From: JAVWPP01 sp036635835
GTDB taxonomy: Bacteria; Bacillota; Clostridia; TANB77; CAG-465
Length of the DNA: 64,000 nucleotides
NCBI GenBank assembly: GCA_036635835.1
Contig: JAVWPP010000002.1
Coordinates: forward strand, 112,668 to 176,667
Direction: 5' to 3'
Below, one piece after another: positions 1 to 8,837 of this stretch. Each line of letters begins with the position of its first letter. Position 1 is the stretch's first letter. Below the pieces are notes generated by a model that worked only from the letters and a program-made list of their open reading frames with translations, did not search any database and was not told the origin of the DNA. Made by a program: the position numbers and the translations under genes.

Positions 1-918
1 GCATATTTAGATTTTCTAGAAATAAAGCTCCCTTCCTTTAATATACCCATAATCCTTGCATACTACACTTTAGTTGTATGTATATATTTAAAAAGCAAAG
101 GTAAAAAAGTAGTATATAATACGGTAAACATATTAGAAGTATCTAAAAACTTACTCATACTTTTTCTAATAATATATCTCATATTCCATCTTTTTTTCAA
201 CAACTATATAATGTACTTTAACGTAGGACAAGGAGATATGGCCCTAATTAAATACAAAGGAGTAAACATACTTATAGACGCAGGAAGCACTAAAAAAGGC
301 CTAGCAGCAAGCATTCTAGGCGGTTACCTAAAGCACGAATGCATATCTAAAATACACCTAATGCTAATTTCCCATGCACATGCAGACCACATAAACGGCG
401 TAGAAGAACTCTCTAAAACCGTGCCAATAAAAAAAATAATGTATAGCACAGACGACGTTTTACAGCTTCTAAAAAATGTAGAAACAGAGAAAATAAAAGT
501 ACTTAGAGGAGACAGAATAAACATAAACAAAACAATGTACCTAGACATCATATCCCCAGGTGCAAAAAAAATAGAAGATAAAGACGAAAGTAACGCAAAC
601 TCTCTAGTAGCTATGGTAGATATAAAAGGCAGAAAATATGCATTCATGGGAGACGCAACAGAAAGCACGGAAAAAGAAATACCACAAGACTTGCTAAGCA
701 CCGTAGAAATCCTAAAAGTAGGTCACCACGGCTCTAGAACATCAAGCAGCGAACCATTCATAAAAACTATTTCACCTAAACTTGCAATAATATCTTCAAG
801 AGAAAAAGACTTTGGACACCCGCATAAAATTACGCTAGACAAGCTAAAAAAACTAGAAATAAAATATCACATAACAGAAAAAAATAAATTCTACAGAAGA
901 TATATTTTTTTTAAGTAA
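1..918 (+). CDS. comEC: ComEC/Rec2 DNA-uptake channel, C-terminal part (5' end outside window)
   Basis: The reading frame is open from base 1 and ends at TAA 916-918, so this is the last 305 residues of a longer protein. The first ~70 residues are hydrophobic (two helices). They run into a metallo-beta-lactamase-like domain beginning MYFNVGQGDMALI, the usual ComEC junction. Visible motifs are SHAHADH (metal ligands), FMGDAT and KVGHHGSRTSSS. In the family, ComEC forms the inner-membrane channel for transforming DNA and the MBL domain is proposed to act as a nuclease. An internal ATG at 211 is not the true start because the frame continues upstream. dprA, another transformation gene, lies at 3.6 kb. 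The family call is firm; whether the cell is competent is inference. Confidence 0.9.
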   Translation, partial: AYLDFLEIKLPSFNIPIILAYYTLVVCIYLKSKGKKVVYNTVNILEVSKNLLILFLIIYLIFHLFFNNYIMYFNVGQGDMALIKYKGVNILIDAGSTKKGLAASILGGYLKHECISKIHLMLISHAHADHINGVEELSKTVPIKKIMYSTDDVLQLLKNVETEKIKVLRGDRININKTMYLDIISPGAKKIEDKDESNANSLVAMVDIKGRKYAFMGDATESTEKEIPQDLLSTVEILKVGHHGSRTSSSEPFIKTISPKLAIISSREKDFGHPHKITLDKLKKLEIKYHITEKNKFYRRYIFFK

Positions 919-955
919 TATGTAGTAGAATATATATATAAGTAGGTGGAGTTAA

Positions 956-2242
956 ATGAATGAATACATTTTAAAAGGCTGTACATTAATAAGTATGGAC
1001 AAATGTAGAAAAAAAGTACAAGAGAATATAGATATATGGATTAAAGAAGATAAAATATACAAAATAGATTTTAATTTATCTAAAAAAGGTATCAAAACAT
1101 ATAATTTAAAAGGAAAAGTAGTTATGCCAGGCCTTGTAAATGCCCACAACCACATGCCTATGAGCATTTTCAGAGAAACCGTAGATGGATATACGCTTCA
1201 AAGCTGGCTAAGCCAAAAAATGTGGCCACTAGAAGCTAAATTAACAGAAGAAGACATATATACTGGCACTTTGCTATCTTGTTTAGAATGCATAAAAACA
1301 GGAACAACTACAGTAAACAACATGTATTTTGCAGCAAAAAGTGAAACACCTGCCATAGAAAAATGTAAAATACGAGCAGTGCAAACTCAAAACCTATTAG
1401 ATGCAAACGGAAAAGGAAAAGAAAACATAGAGCTATTTAAGCAAATGTTAAAAAATAAAACAGATTCTCCACGCATAACATACAGTTTAGGTGTTCATGG
1501 TTTTTACACAAATTCGCCTAAATATTTAAATGAAGTAAATAAATTAAATCCTAAAAAAGAGCTACCTGTACACATTCATTTTTGCGAAAACGATCAAGAA
1601 GTAGAAGATATATGTAAAATGCATAAAGTAGAAAGCCCTGTAGACTTACTAGAAAAATACTATGCAGAAGATAAGCTAATACTTGCTCACTGCGTAAAAC
1701 TAGACTCTAGCGAAATATTAAGGCTATCTAAACTTACAAAAGCAAGTGTAGTATTTAACCCAGTTAGCAACCTAAGACTTGGCTGCGGAGTAGCTAAAAT
1801 ACGAGAAATGCAGACCTGCGGAATAAACATATGCTTAGGCACAGATGGTCAAGCAAGCGGAAGCAGTTTAGACATGTTTGAAAGCATGAAAATAGCAGCA
1901 TTAATCATAAAAGGATACTATAAAGATCCACTTTTAATGCCCGCATACGAAGTCATAAAAATGGCAACAATAAATGGCGCAAAAGCCTTAAATCTAGACG
2001 AAAAAATAGGAAGTATAGAAGTAGGAAAACAGGCAGATATAATAGCAATAGACCTAAATAATATAACCACTTCCCCTATAAATGACATACTTTCAGAGCT
2101 TGTATATAACGTAAAAGGAGAAAACGTACAAATGACAATTGTAGATGGAGAAATCCTATACATTAAAAAAGAGTACTTAATACTAGATGATGAAAAAGAA
2201 ATAATATTAAAAGCAAAAGAAATAATGGAGAGAATAAAATAG
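956..2242 (+). CDS. mtaD: Amidohydrolase, methylthioadenosine/S-adenosylhomocysteine deaminase type
   Basis: A 428-aa metal-dependent amidohydrolase, the usual length for the MtaD/TrzN/AtzB group. The metal-site motifs are in order: NAHNHMP (about residue 62), a central His in GVHGFY, HIHFCEN, LAHCV and GTDGQASGSSLD near residue 300. Family members deaminate MTA, SAH or related adenosine derivatives to the inosyl products. The exact substrate cannot be read from sequence. GGTGGAG at 943-949 is a clear ribosome binding site for ATG 956. The gene ends in a tandem-repeat terminator shared with the convergent polymerase IV gene. Confidence 0.85.
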   Translation: MNEYILKGCTLISMDKCRKKVQENIDIWIKEDKIYKIDFNLSKKGIKTYNLKGKVVMPGLVNAHNHMPMSIFRETVDGYTLQSWLSQKMWPLEAKLTEEDIYTGTLLSCLECIKTGTTTVNNMYFAAKSETPAIEKCKIRAVQTQNLLDANGKGKENIELFKQMLKNKTDSPRITYSLGVHGFYTNSPKYLNEVNKLNPKKELPVHIHFCENDQEVEDICKMHKVESPVDLLEKYYAEDKLILAHCVKLDSSEILRLSKLTKASVVFNPVSNLRLGCGVAKIREMQTCGINICLGTDGQASGSSLDMFESMKIAALIIKGYYKDPLLMPAYEVIKMATINGAKALNLDEKIGSIEVGKQADIIAIDLNNITTSPINDILSELVYNVKGENVQMTIVDGEILYIKKEYLILDDEKEIILKAKEIMERIK

Positions 2243-2293
2243 AAGAATAAAAAAGAAGAATAAAAAAGAAGAATAAAAAAGAAGAATAACAAA
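2242..2293. repeat. Four-copy 13-bp tandem repeat (GAAGAATAAAAAA)
   Basis: The units start at 2242, 2255, 2268 and 2281 with an exact 13-bp period. The first base coincides with the last base of the mtaD stop codon. The last copy forms the 5' arm of the terminator hairpin that follows, so the array looks like slippage expansion of a terminator arm. Confidence 0.9.
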
Positions 2294-2308
2294 AGTTATT
2301 CTTCTTTT
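2277..2308. terminator. Bidirectional terminator between mtaD and dinB
   Basis: A perfect 14-bp stem, AAAAGAAGAATAAC paired with GTTATTCTTCTTTT, with loop AAAA. T-runs on both strands allow it to serve both convergent genes. The 3' arm contains the dinB stop codon. Confidence 0.9.
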
Positions 2309-3501
2309 CCACTGCAGTGGTCAGATGCAAATAAGCTAGAAGCTCTACATATTTTAAAATCCTTACTAAAACTATTCATTAACTTATCTATAGCATGATC
2401 TAAATTATCTTGTTTAACATTTTGCAAATTAAACAAATCCGTTTGCAAATTCTCATCGTATACTAAATTACTTAGAGAAATTCCAAGCAGCCTTACTGGT
2501 CTTCCGTCCCAAGAATCTTTAAATAGCTTAATTGCTACGTCATAAATTTCTTTAGTAGTAGAAACTTCTTTAGATAAAGTAGTAGCTCTAGAATATGTCT
2601 GAAAAGTATTAAGCTTAACATCTACAGCAACTGTCTTAACCTTAGCATCATGCTTCCTAAGCCTTCTAGAAACAGTTTCAGAAACATTTAAAAGCACCGC
2701 GTTAATAGACACTAAATCATCTAAATCCATTTTAGTAGTAACAGAATTAGAGTAGCATTTGTTTTTTTCTCTTTCCTTAATTTCCGCTACATATGTACCA
2801 TTTGCATAGCTACGCAAAATACTTCCTCTAGATTTAAAATGGTAAGTTAGCAAATCTAAATTAGCATTTGCAAGCTTTCCAATTGTATTTATACCAATTG
2901 TTCTAAGCTTAGCAGAAGTTTGCCTTCCGCACATGAAAAGCTCCTCAATTGGAAGAGGCCACATTTTAGTTTCTAGTTCATCTAAAAATAGGGTATGAAT
3001 TTTATTTGGCTTTTCAAAATCACTTGCCATTTTAGCAAGTATCTTATTTGTACTTATTCCTATGTTAACAGTAACTCCAATTTTTTCGAAAATTTCTTTT
3101 TGTATACTACGCGCAACGTCCATATATGAACCTAAAATAGGCACATACTCCATAAAATATTCATCTACGGAAAACTGCTCTAAATTAGGCGAGTAATTTT
3201 CTAAGATTTTACCCATAGCCATACTACTCCTAACGTAAACCTCAAAATCTGGTGGATATATTTTAAGCGATGGACACTTCTTAAGTGCCATATTTAAAGG
3301 CTCACCCGTAACAACACCTAGCTTTTTAGCAGAAGTAGACTTAGCAAGTATAATACCAGTCCTTTTTTTTGGATCCCCACCTATTGCAGATGGAATATTT
3401 CGTATATCTTCTTTTTCTCCATTTTTTAAATGCTCAACAGCTGTCCAAGAAAGAAAAGCAGAATTTACATCAACATGGAAAAATATCTTATCTTTATTCA
3501 T
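2296..3501 (-). CDS. dinB: DNA polymerase IV, Y family
   Basis: About 401 aa. The N-terminal palm motif FFHVDVNSAFLSW carries the first catalytic Asp, and FSVDEYFMEY carries the second Asp-Glu pair. A little-finger-like C-terminal region follows. Family members are error-prone translesion polymerases. The frame can be extended to a GTG at 3513, but the GTGGTG there is better read as the weak Shine-Dalgarno for ATG 3501. No SOS box was recognised upstream. The length is somewhat longer than classical DinB and typical of the clostridial branch. Confidence 0.9.
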   Translation of the reverse strand: MNKDKIFFHVDVNSAFLSWTAVEHLKNGEKEDIRNIPSAIGGDPKKRTGIILAKSTSAKKLGVVTGEPLNMALKKCPSLKIYPPDFEVYVRSSMAMGKILENYSPNLEQFSVDEYFMEYVPILGSYMDVARSIQKEIFEKIGVTVNIGISTNKILAKMASDFEKPNKIHTLFLDELETKMWPLPIEELFMCGRQTSAKLRTIGINTIGKLANANLDLLTYHFKSRGSILRSYANGTYVAEIKEREKNKCYSNSVTTKMDLDDLVSINAVLLNVSETVSRRLRKHDAKVKTVAVDVKLNTFQTYSRATTLSKEVSTTKEIYDVAIKLFKDSWDGRPVRLLGISLSNLVYDENLQTDLFNLQNVKQDNLDHAIDKLMNSFSKDFKICRASSLFASDHCSGKEE

Positions 3502-3626
3502 TAATTTCACCACATATAGTATACGCTAAAAACGCCGAAAAATCAATAAAAATGGCGAAATTTTGGGTACGAATTTTCTTGTAATATGCATGCTAGGAGA
3601 GTAAAATAGATACGAGGTGAAGCAAG

Positions 3627-4460
3627 ATGGAAAAAGAATATTATTATGTATGGCTAAGCTTAATTCCAAAGCTTGGATATGTAAAAATAAAAGAAATAAT
3701 GGAAAAAAACAATGTGGAAAGTGTGGACAAACTCTATGATTTAGATGTAAAACACCCAAACATGTACGAAAAACTTGTAATGGATATAACATACAAGATA
3801 GAAGCAGAAAAAATGTACAAAGAAATAACAAAAAATAAAATAGAAATAATACATATAGAAAGCGAAAATTATCCAAGTGAACTAAAAGATATATATTCTC
3901 CTCCAGTTGCCCTATATGCTAAAGGAAATGTAGACCTTTTGAAAGGAAAAAAAGTAGGAATGGTAGGCTCTAGACTAGCATCTAATTATGGCAAAAAAGT
4001 AGCATATAACATTAGCAAAAAATTCGTAGGAAAAGATATGGTAGTTGTAAGTGGACTTGCAAAAGGCATAGACGAATACTCACATATAGGCGCATGCGAG
4101 GGACTGCAGGCAAAGACAATTGCAGTAATAGGAACAGGTCTAGACGACTGCTACCCAGCAGGGAACAAGTATTTAGAAAGAAGAATATTAAGCAAAAATG
4201 GACTTATACTTTCAGAATTTGTACTTGGCATAGGCCCCAAAAGGCATCACTTTCCAATGCGTAACAGAATTATAGCTGGACTTTCAGACTTTTTAGTTGT
4301 AGTAGAAGCAAAAGAAAAAAGCGGAGCTTTAATTACTGTAGATATGATGCTCGAAAGTGGAAAAGAAGTATATGCAGTTCCAGGACCAATTGGAGATGAT
4401 AGATTTGCAGGCTCAAATAGGCTAATTAAAGACGGATCAAACGTAATACTAGATATATAA
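3627..4460 (+). CDS. dprA: DNA processing protein DprA (Smf), short form
   Basis: 277 aa. The Rossmann-like DprA domain is complete: YPSELKDIYSPPVALYAKG, VGMVGSRLASNYG, VVSGLAKGIDEYSH, VIGTGLDDCYPAGN, HHFPMRNRIIAGLSDFLVVVEA and a final DGSNVILDI. In the family it binds incoming single-stranded DNA and loads RecA during transformation. The protein stops right after the Rossmann fold and lacks the C-terminal winged helix of longer homologues, which is common in Clostridia. GAGGTGAAG at 3615 is a good ribosome binding site. comEC lies 2.7 kb upstream. Confidence 0.93.
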   Translation: MEKEYYYVWLSLIPKLGYVKIKEIMEKNNVESVDKLYDLDVKHPNMYEKLVMDITYKIEAEKMYKEITKNKIEIIHIESENYPSELKDIYSPPVALYAKGNVDLLKGKKVGMVGSRLASNYGKKVAYNISKKFVGKDMVVVSGLAKGIDEYSHIGACEGLQAKTIAVIGTGLDDCYPAGNKYLERRILSKNGLILSEFVLGIGPKRHHFPMRNRIIAGLSDFLVVVEAKEKSGALITVDMMLESGKEVYAVPGPIGDDRFAGSNRLIKDGSNVILDI

Positions 4461-4510
4461 TAAAACAATAAAGTACATAAAAAAGAGCTAAAAATTCAAA
4501 AATGCTTGTT

Positions 4511-4539
4511 TTTACTCATTAAATATAGTAAAATATAAT
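4511..4539 (+). promoter_or_regulatory. Promoter for the class A PBP gene
   Basis: TTTACT (4511-4516), 17-bp spacer, TATAAT (4534-4539), with GAGGTGAAG about 5 bases further on. The leader is very short. Confidence 0.75.
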
Positions 4540-4557
4540 ACGATGAGGTGAAGTTAC

Positions 4558-6939
4558 GTGGATAAAAAAAATAATAAAAATAGCTATGATAAAATAGTTA
4601 AGAAGAAAAAAACAAAAAGTAACGAAGACTACGATAAAGTAAGTAAAAGCAAAAACAAAAATAAAAAAGGCAAAGGCAAAAAAAATGTAGCCTTTAACAT
4701 ATTTAAAATTTTCTTAATTGCATGTATTGCAATATGTATAATAGGAGTTGGAATAGTTGCAGGTGTTTTAACTGGAATAATAGATGAAACAGAAGCACTA
4801 GACATGGACGATTTTGAAACAACTAAACTATCTACTTTCTTTTATGATATTAACGGAAATCAAATGGCAACAATCTATGATGAAAACAGAGTTGTTGTTA
4901 AATACTCAGATTTACCTAAACATATGGTAGATGCGCTAGTATCTTTAGAAGATGAAAGATTTTTTACGCATAATGGTATAGATATAAAAAGAACAGGTGC
5001 AGCAGTATTTTCATACGTGCTTAACGGAGGAAATTCTTCTGTAGGTGGTGGTAGTACAATCACTCAGCAGCTTGTTAAAAACATATCTGGAGATAACGAA
5101 AAAGATTGGACTAGAAAAATTAGAGAATGGTATAGAGCTATAATGCTTGAAAGCAAATTATCTAAAGAGCAAATTCTAGAAACATATTTAAATACAATAT
5201 ACATGGGAGACGGTGCATACGGTATAGAAGTTGCAGCACAAAACTATTTTGCTAAACCAGTAAAAGATGTTAACATTGCAGAAGCAGCTTGCCTAGCAGC
5301 AATTATACAAACACCAGAAGGATATAACCCATATAAAGGAGAAAAAGCTAGAGGTAAGCTATTAGATAGACAAAAAATAGCACTTTCTCAAATGAAAAAA
5401 CTAGGTAAAATAGACGAAGAACAATATAATCAAGCTTTAGCATACAAATTAGAATTTAAAAAATCTAGTAGCATGCAAACTAAAGTAAATTCATACTTCT
5501 TAGATGAAGTTATAGAATCTGCTGCAAGAGAAATACAAGCTAAACAAAATTGCTCATACGCAATGGCAAAGAAAAAGATTTATGGTAGTGGATATAAAAT
5601 ATATACTACAATGGACCCAGCCGTTCAGCAAGTAATAGATGATGTATATGCAGATAAGAGTATATTCTATGTAAGTAGAAAATATGGCGTAATGATGCAA
5701 TCATCGTTAGTTATATATGATTACCACACAGGAAATGTTGTTGGTATGGCAGGAGGAGCAACAGGAACTAAAACTGGAGACTTCCAGCTAAATAGAGCAA
5801 CTCAGCTTCCAAGGCAGCCGGGATCATCAATAAAACCTTTAGCAGCATATGGACCAGCTTTTGAAAAAGGAACATTAACTCCATCTAGAACAATAGTAGA
5901 TGAAAAAATAAACATCAATGGATGGTCTCCAAAGAACTGGTACGGATACTTCTATGGTAAAGTTACTGTTAGAAAAGCAGTAGAACAATCAATGAATATA
6001 CCAGCTGTTAAAGCAGTACAAAGCGTTGGAATAGACTATAGCTATAAATTCCTTAAAAACTTTGGATTTAAATCAATAGTGCCAGAGGATAAATATTATC
6101 CATCACTTGCACTAGGAGGTTTAACTCATGGTGTAACTACTTATGAAATGGCTGCAGCATATGGAGCTATTGCAAACGGTGGAATATATATGAAGCCAAA
6201 AGTATTTACAAAAATAGTGGATAGAAACGGAAAAGAAGTATTAAATGTTAATAGCGATTGTAAGCAAGTTATGAAAGAAGAAACTGCTTACCAATTAACA
6301 GATGTACTACAATCAGTTGTTAAAAACGGCTCAGGTATGGGCGCAAGACTTGGAAAAATGCCTACATGCGGAAAAACAGGAACTACAGATAATGATCAAG
6401 ATAGATGGTTCTGTGGATATACACCATACTACTCTGCAGCATGTTGGATAGGTTTTGATGACCAAGGTAGACCAATAGATAGATCATCATATCCAAATAT
6501 AATATTATGGAAAAATGTAATGTCTAGAATACATAAAGGATTACCTATTAAAGAATTTGCATCACCAACAGGGCTATTTAAGACTAACATTTGTAAAGAG
6601 TCTGGAATGCTTCCAACAGAGGCATGTACAGCAGCAGGATCAGTAGTTTCAGATATGTTTGCTTCTAGTACAGCTCCTACAGAAACATGTACAAAACATA
6701 GATTTGTAGAAGTATGTAGTGAAACAAATAAACTACCATCTAAATATTGTACATCTCTTAAGAAAATAGTTGTTACAGATGAAACGGACATAAAGGAAAG
6801 CTGCACGCTTCATATGACACCGCCAGCTCCTGTAATACCAGTAGATCCAGTAGAACCGGCAAAACCAGAAAAACCAGATAAACCAGAAAAACCGGTAAAA
6901 CCAGATGAAGAGGATGAAACAAAACCAGAACAACCGTAA
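4558..6939 (+). CDS. ponA: Class A penicillin-binding protein (PBP1A type)
   Basis: 793 aa with a GTG start placed by GAGGTGAAG at 4543. Order: a Lys-rich cytoplasmic tail (1-45), one membrane anchor (about 47-72), a GT51 glycosyltransferase with EDERFFTHNG, GGSTITQQLVKN and ESKLSKEQILETYLN, then a transpeptidase. Transpeptidase motifs are GSSIKP (Ser about 424), SMN and KTGTT (about 605). After several Cys-containing segments the protein ends in a Pro/Lys/Glu tail of PVEP/KPEKPDKP repeats, probably a wall-spanning linker. Family members polymerise and cross-link peptidoglycan outside the membrane. All catalytic motifs are intact. Confidence 0.95.
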   Translation: MDKKNNKNSYDKIVKKKKTKSNEDYDKVSKSKNKNKKGKGKKNVAFNIFKIFLIACIAICIIGVGIVAGVLTGIIDETEALDMDDFETTKLSTFFYDINGNQMATIYDENRVVVKYSDLPKHMVDALVSLEDERFFTHNGIDIKRTGAAVFSYVLNGGNSSVGGGSTITQQLVKNISGDNEKDWTRKIREWYRAIMLESKLSKEQILETYLNTIYMGDGAYGIEVAAQNYFAKPVKDVNIAEAACLAAIIQTPEGYNPYKGEKARGKLLDRQKIALSQMKKLGKIDEEQYNQALAYKLEFKKSSSMQTKVNSYFLDEVIESAAREIQAKQNCSYAMAKKKIYGSGYKIYTTMDPAVQQVIDDVYADKSIFYVSRKYGVMMQSSLVIYDYHTGNVVGMAGGATGTKTGDFQLNRATQLPRQPGSSIKPLAAYGPAFEKGTLTPSRTIVDEKININGWSPKNWYGYFYGKVTVRKAVEQSMNIPAVKAVQSVGIDYSYKFLKNFGFKSIVPEDKYYPSLALGGLTHGVTTYEMAAAYGAIANGGIYMKPKVFTKIVDRNGKEVLNVNSDCKQVMKEETAYQLTDVLQSVVKNGSGMGARLGKMPTCGKTGTTDNDQDRWFCGYTPYYSAACWIGFDDQGRPIDRSSYPNIILWKNVMSRIHKGLPIKEFASPTGLFKTNICKESGMLPTEACTAAGSVVSDMFASSTAPTETCTKHRFVEVCSETNKLPSKYCTSLKKIVVTDETDIKESCTLHMTPPAPVIPVDPVEPAKPEKPDKPEKPVKPDEEDETKPEQP

Positions 6940-6998
6940 TAAATATAACGAATAAAATCTCTTACTTGTACATAGTATGTATGGGTAGGAGGTTTTTT

Positions 6999-7598
6999 AT
7001 GAATAAAGATAAAATATCAAAGATAAAAAATATAGTAATAGGCAACGTTAAGAAGTACAAATATATGTACCTAAGTGTAATGTGTTTATCTGTGCTTTCT
7101 GTGCTTATCTATATGTCTAGCAACAATCAAGAAATGTTTGCAACTAATGTACAAAATCCAAAAGAAATTGGTGTATATGCAGAAGATAACTCAAACAAAA
7201 TAGAAGTTACATTTTCTTGTATAGATTTATCTACTAATAAAGTTGTAGATGTAAAAGAAAAAGTAGACTTAAAGAAATACTTAGAAAATCCAGAATTTAC
7301 TTTAGTAAATGAGTATTTAAATTATATAGGAATAGATAAAATTGTTTCGCCACTTTGCAACAAGATAGTGCTAGGAGATGTTAGAATAGAAGAAAGAACG
7401 CTAAAGATAGACATTTCTAATGTAGGAGAATATAAATACATGGAAGCAACAAGAAAGAAAATAGAGGCTTTTTCAAACGATAGTAAGAAACTTGCATGTA
7501 TGCAAACTTTAAAACAGCTTAAAAATGTAGATCAAATTAAATTTACATTAGACGGAAAAGAAATAAAAGATTTATCATATATAAAAGGTGTTAGCTAA
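6999..7598 (+). CDS. Membrane-anchored protein of unknown function
   Basis: 199 aa from the ATG at 6999, which has an excellent AGGAGG six bases upstream. An in-frame start at 6966 has none. It has a short basic N-terminus, one hydrophobic segment (about residues 22-40), then a roughly 150-aa soluble region with evenly spaced beta-like stretches (EVTFSCIDLSTNKVVDVKEKV, IDKIVSPLCNKI). The topology and size resemble sporulation GerMN-type lipoproteins or anchored proteins, but no diagnostic motif is visible. Its stop codon overlaps that of the convergent spoIIR by four bases. Confidence 0.75.
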   Translation: MNKDKISKIKNIVIGNVKKYKYMYLSVMCLSVLSVLIYMSSNNQEMFATNVQNPKEIGVYAEDNSNKIEVTFSCIDLSTNKVVDVKEKVDLKKYLENPEFTLVNEYLNYIGIDKIVSPLCNKIVLGDVRIEERTLKIDISNVGEYKYMEATRKKIEAFSNDSKKLACMQTLKQLKNVDQIKFTLDGKEIKDLSYIKGVS

Positions 7599-7612
7599 TG
7601 TGCTAGCACCTT
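7585..7612. terminator. Bidirectional terminator between the orphan gene and spoIIR
   Basis: An 11-bp stem (AAGGTGTTAGC with GCTAGCACCTT, one G-U) and a 6-nt loop, with T/A-rich flanks on both strands. It lies across both stop codons. Confidence 0.75.
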
Positions 7613-8179
7613 ATTTAATGTATTAATAATAAAACTTTCATACTTTATAGAGCTATCATGGCTAGCTGTAAGCACGTTAAAGTCTAAAACTCCGGAATTT
7701 ATTATATCTTCTCCGCTATTTTCATAAGGAGAAATAATGCTCCAAAAGTTAGCTCCTTTGCCCTCTCCTAAATATATATTTATGCTATCAAAAGAACCAG
7801 CTGGTGAGTAATTAAACTTGTTTTCTTTCTCACCGTAGTGTATTTTACCAAGTTTTACAGAGGCAAGATACGGCATACTATTTGCTTTAAGAATCCCATT
7901 TGTTTCATCTAATATACTTACTAAATCTTCTGAAAGTCTACTATATATCTCACTTTTATCTGAGCAGCTAGATACTACGTTTTTAACCATATCTTCTAAA
8001 CTTGCCTGCACTTTAAGCTTCACAATCTGATCATTTTTAGAATCACTATTTGCCGTAATATGTATCCTAAAAGAGTCTTCACTTAAGTTAATTTCCCTAT
8101 AAACAGCTTTAAAAATTATAGCATTTAATAGAATAAACGCACAAACACCAAAGCATGTAATTAAATATTTTTCCTTCAT
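7595..8179 (-). CDS. spoIIR: Stage II sporulation protein R
   Basis: 194 aa from ATG 8179, preceded on its strand by GGTGAT. The reading frame can be extended upstream to 8239 but without a ribosome site. One N-terminal membrane segment (about 5-24), then the family signature FRIHITANSDSKNDQIVKLKVQ and a C-terminal IYLGEGKGANFWSI. In Bacillus, SpoIIR is made in the forespore under sigma-F and activates the SpoIIGA protease that processes pro-sigma-E. Its presence is the main evidence that the organism can sporulate. Confidence 0.9.
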   Translation of the reverse strand: MKEKYLITCFGVCAFILLNAIIFKAVYREINLSEDSFRIHITANSDSKNDQIVKLKVQASLEDMVKNVVSSCSDKSEIYSRLSEDLVSILDETNGILKANSMPYLASVKLGKIHYGEKENKFNYSPAGSFDSINIYLGEGKGANFWSIISPYENSGEDIINSGVLDFNVLTASHDSSIKYESFIINTLNKVLAH

Positions 8180-8278
8180 AATATCACCTAATAATAGTAT
8201 GAGAGAAAAAAAAGAAATTATCAAAAAAACGTACGACAAAAGTGCCTATAAACCGCTAAAACTAGACATTTTACACCG

Positions 8279-8307
8279 TTGACTAACATATGCAATAGAG
8301 GTAAAAT
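8279..8307 (+). promoter_or_regulatory. Promoter for the 8327 gene
   Basis: TTGACT (8279-8284), 17-bp spacer, TAAAAT (8302-8307), ending just before an AGGAGGT ribosome site. Confidence 0.65.
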
Positions 8308-8326
8308 CATATTAGGAGGTGCACTA

Positions 8327-8764
8327 ATGAAAACAAAAATATGTAGTTTTGCTATAAATTTTATACATGCCTGTATAATGGCCAACAACTTTATTAAAGA
8401 GAATTTAAACGATGTAAAAATTATATATATTAATGAAGAAAACGAGAAAGAAAAGATAAAAGATGTCATAACTAAATACTACCCTGAAGTAGAGCACGTA
8501 AGCTTTTACAACGATATACTAGATGAAAAAATAATCAACGAATACGACAGCGAAAAATTTGTATATGTTGTTTATGGTAGTGAAAAATTCATAGAAAAGG
8601 TTAATAAATACCTAGATATCAACAAATTTTCAGGGTATATAATAAACAATTATAAAGTAATAACACTAAAAGAAGACATGAATGATATTATAAATAAGCA
8701 TAAATATTATATAAATACCACATATATATATGTTTCAAAAGACTATAGTCTTAAAAAAAAATAA
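8327..8764 (+). CDS. Small cytosolic protein of unknown function
   Basis: 145 aa. ATG 8327 is chosen because AGGAGGTG precedes it by a few bases. The in-frame start at 8279 lies inside the promoter. No signal peptide or membrane helix. The sequence alternates hydrophobic strands and charged helices (KIIYINEENEKEKIKD, EKFVYVVYGSEKFIEKVNKYL), suggesting a small alpha/beta fold with a nucleotidyl- or Rossmann-like look, but I recognise no family. Confidence 0.7.
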   Translation: MKTKICSFAINFIHACIMANNFIKENLNDVKIIYINEENEKEKIKDVITKYYPEVEHVSFYNDILDEKIINEYDSEKFVYVVYGSEKFIEKVNKYLDINKFSGYIINNYKVITLKEDMNDIINKHKYYINTTYIYVSKDYSLKKK

Positions 8765-8782
8765 GATAGAAATAAGGATATA

Positions 8783-8811
8783 TTGCAAAATTAAGCGCGT
8801 TATGATATTAT
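8783..8811 (+). promoter_or_regulatory. Promoter for the phosphohexomutase gene
   Basis: TTGCAA (8783-8788), 17-bp spacer, TATTAT (8806-8811), followed by AAGGAG at 8820. Confidence 0.65.
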
Positions 8812-8837
8812 CAAAAAGCAAGGAGATGATATTAAAA

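Noticed and set aside
117..126. ATACGGTAA in comEC as a fourth copy of the hairpin element
   Set aside because: Only this short core matches; it is within coding sequence and lacks the terminal inverted repeats.
6429..6933. Overlapping minus-strand frames within the PBP gene
   Set aside because: Shadows of the Pro/Lys-rich coding sequence without ribosome sites.
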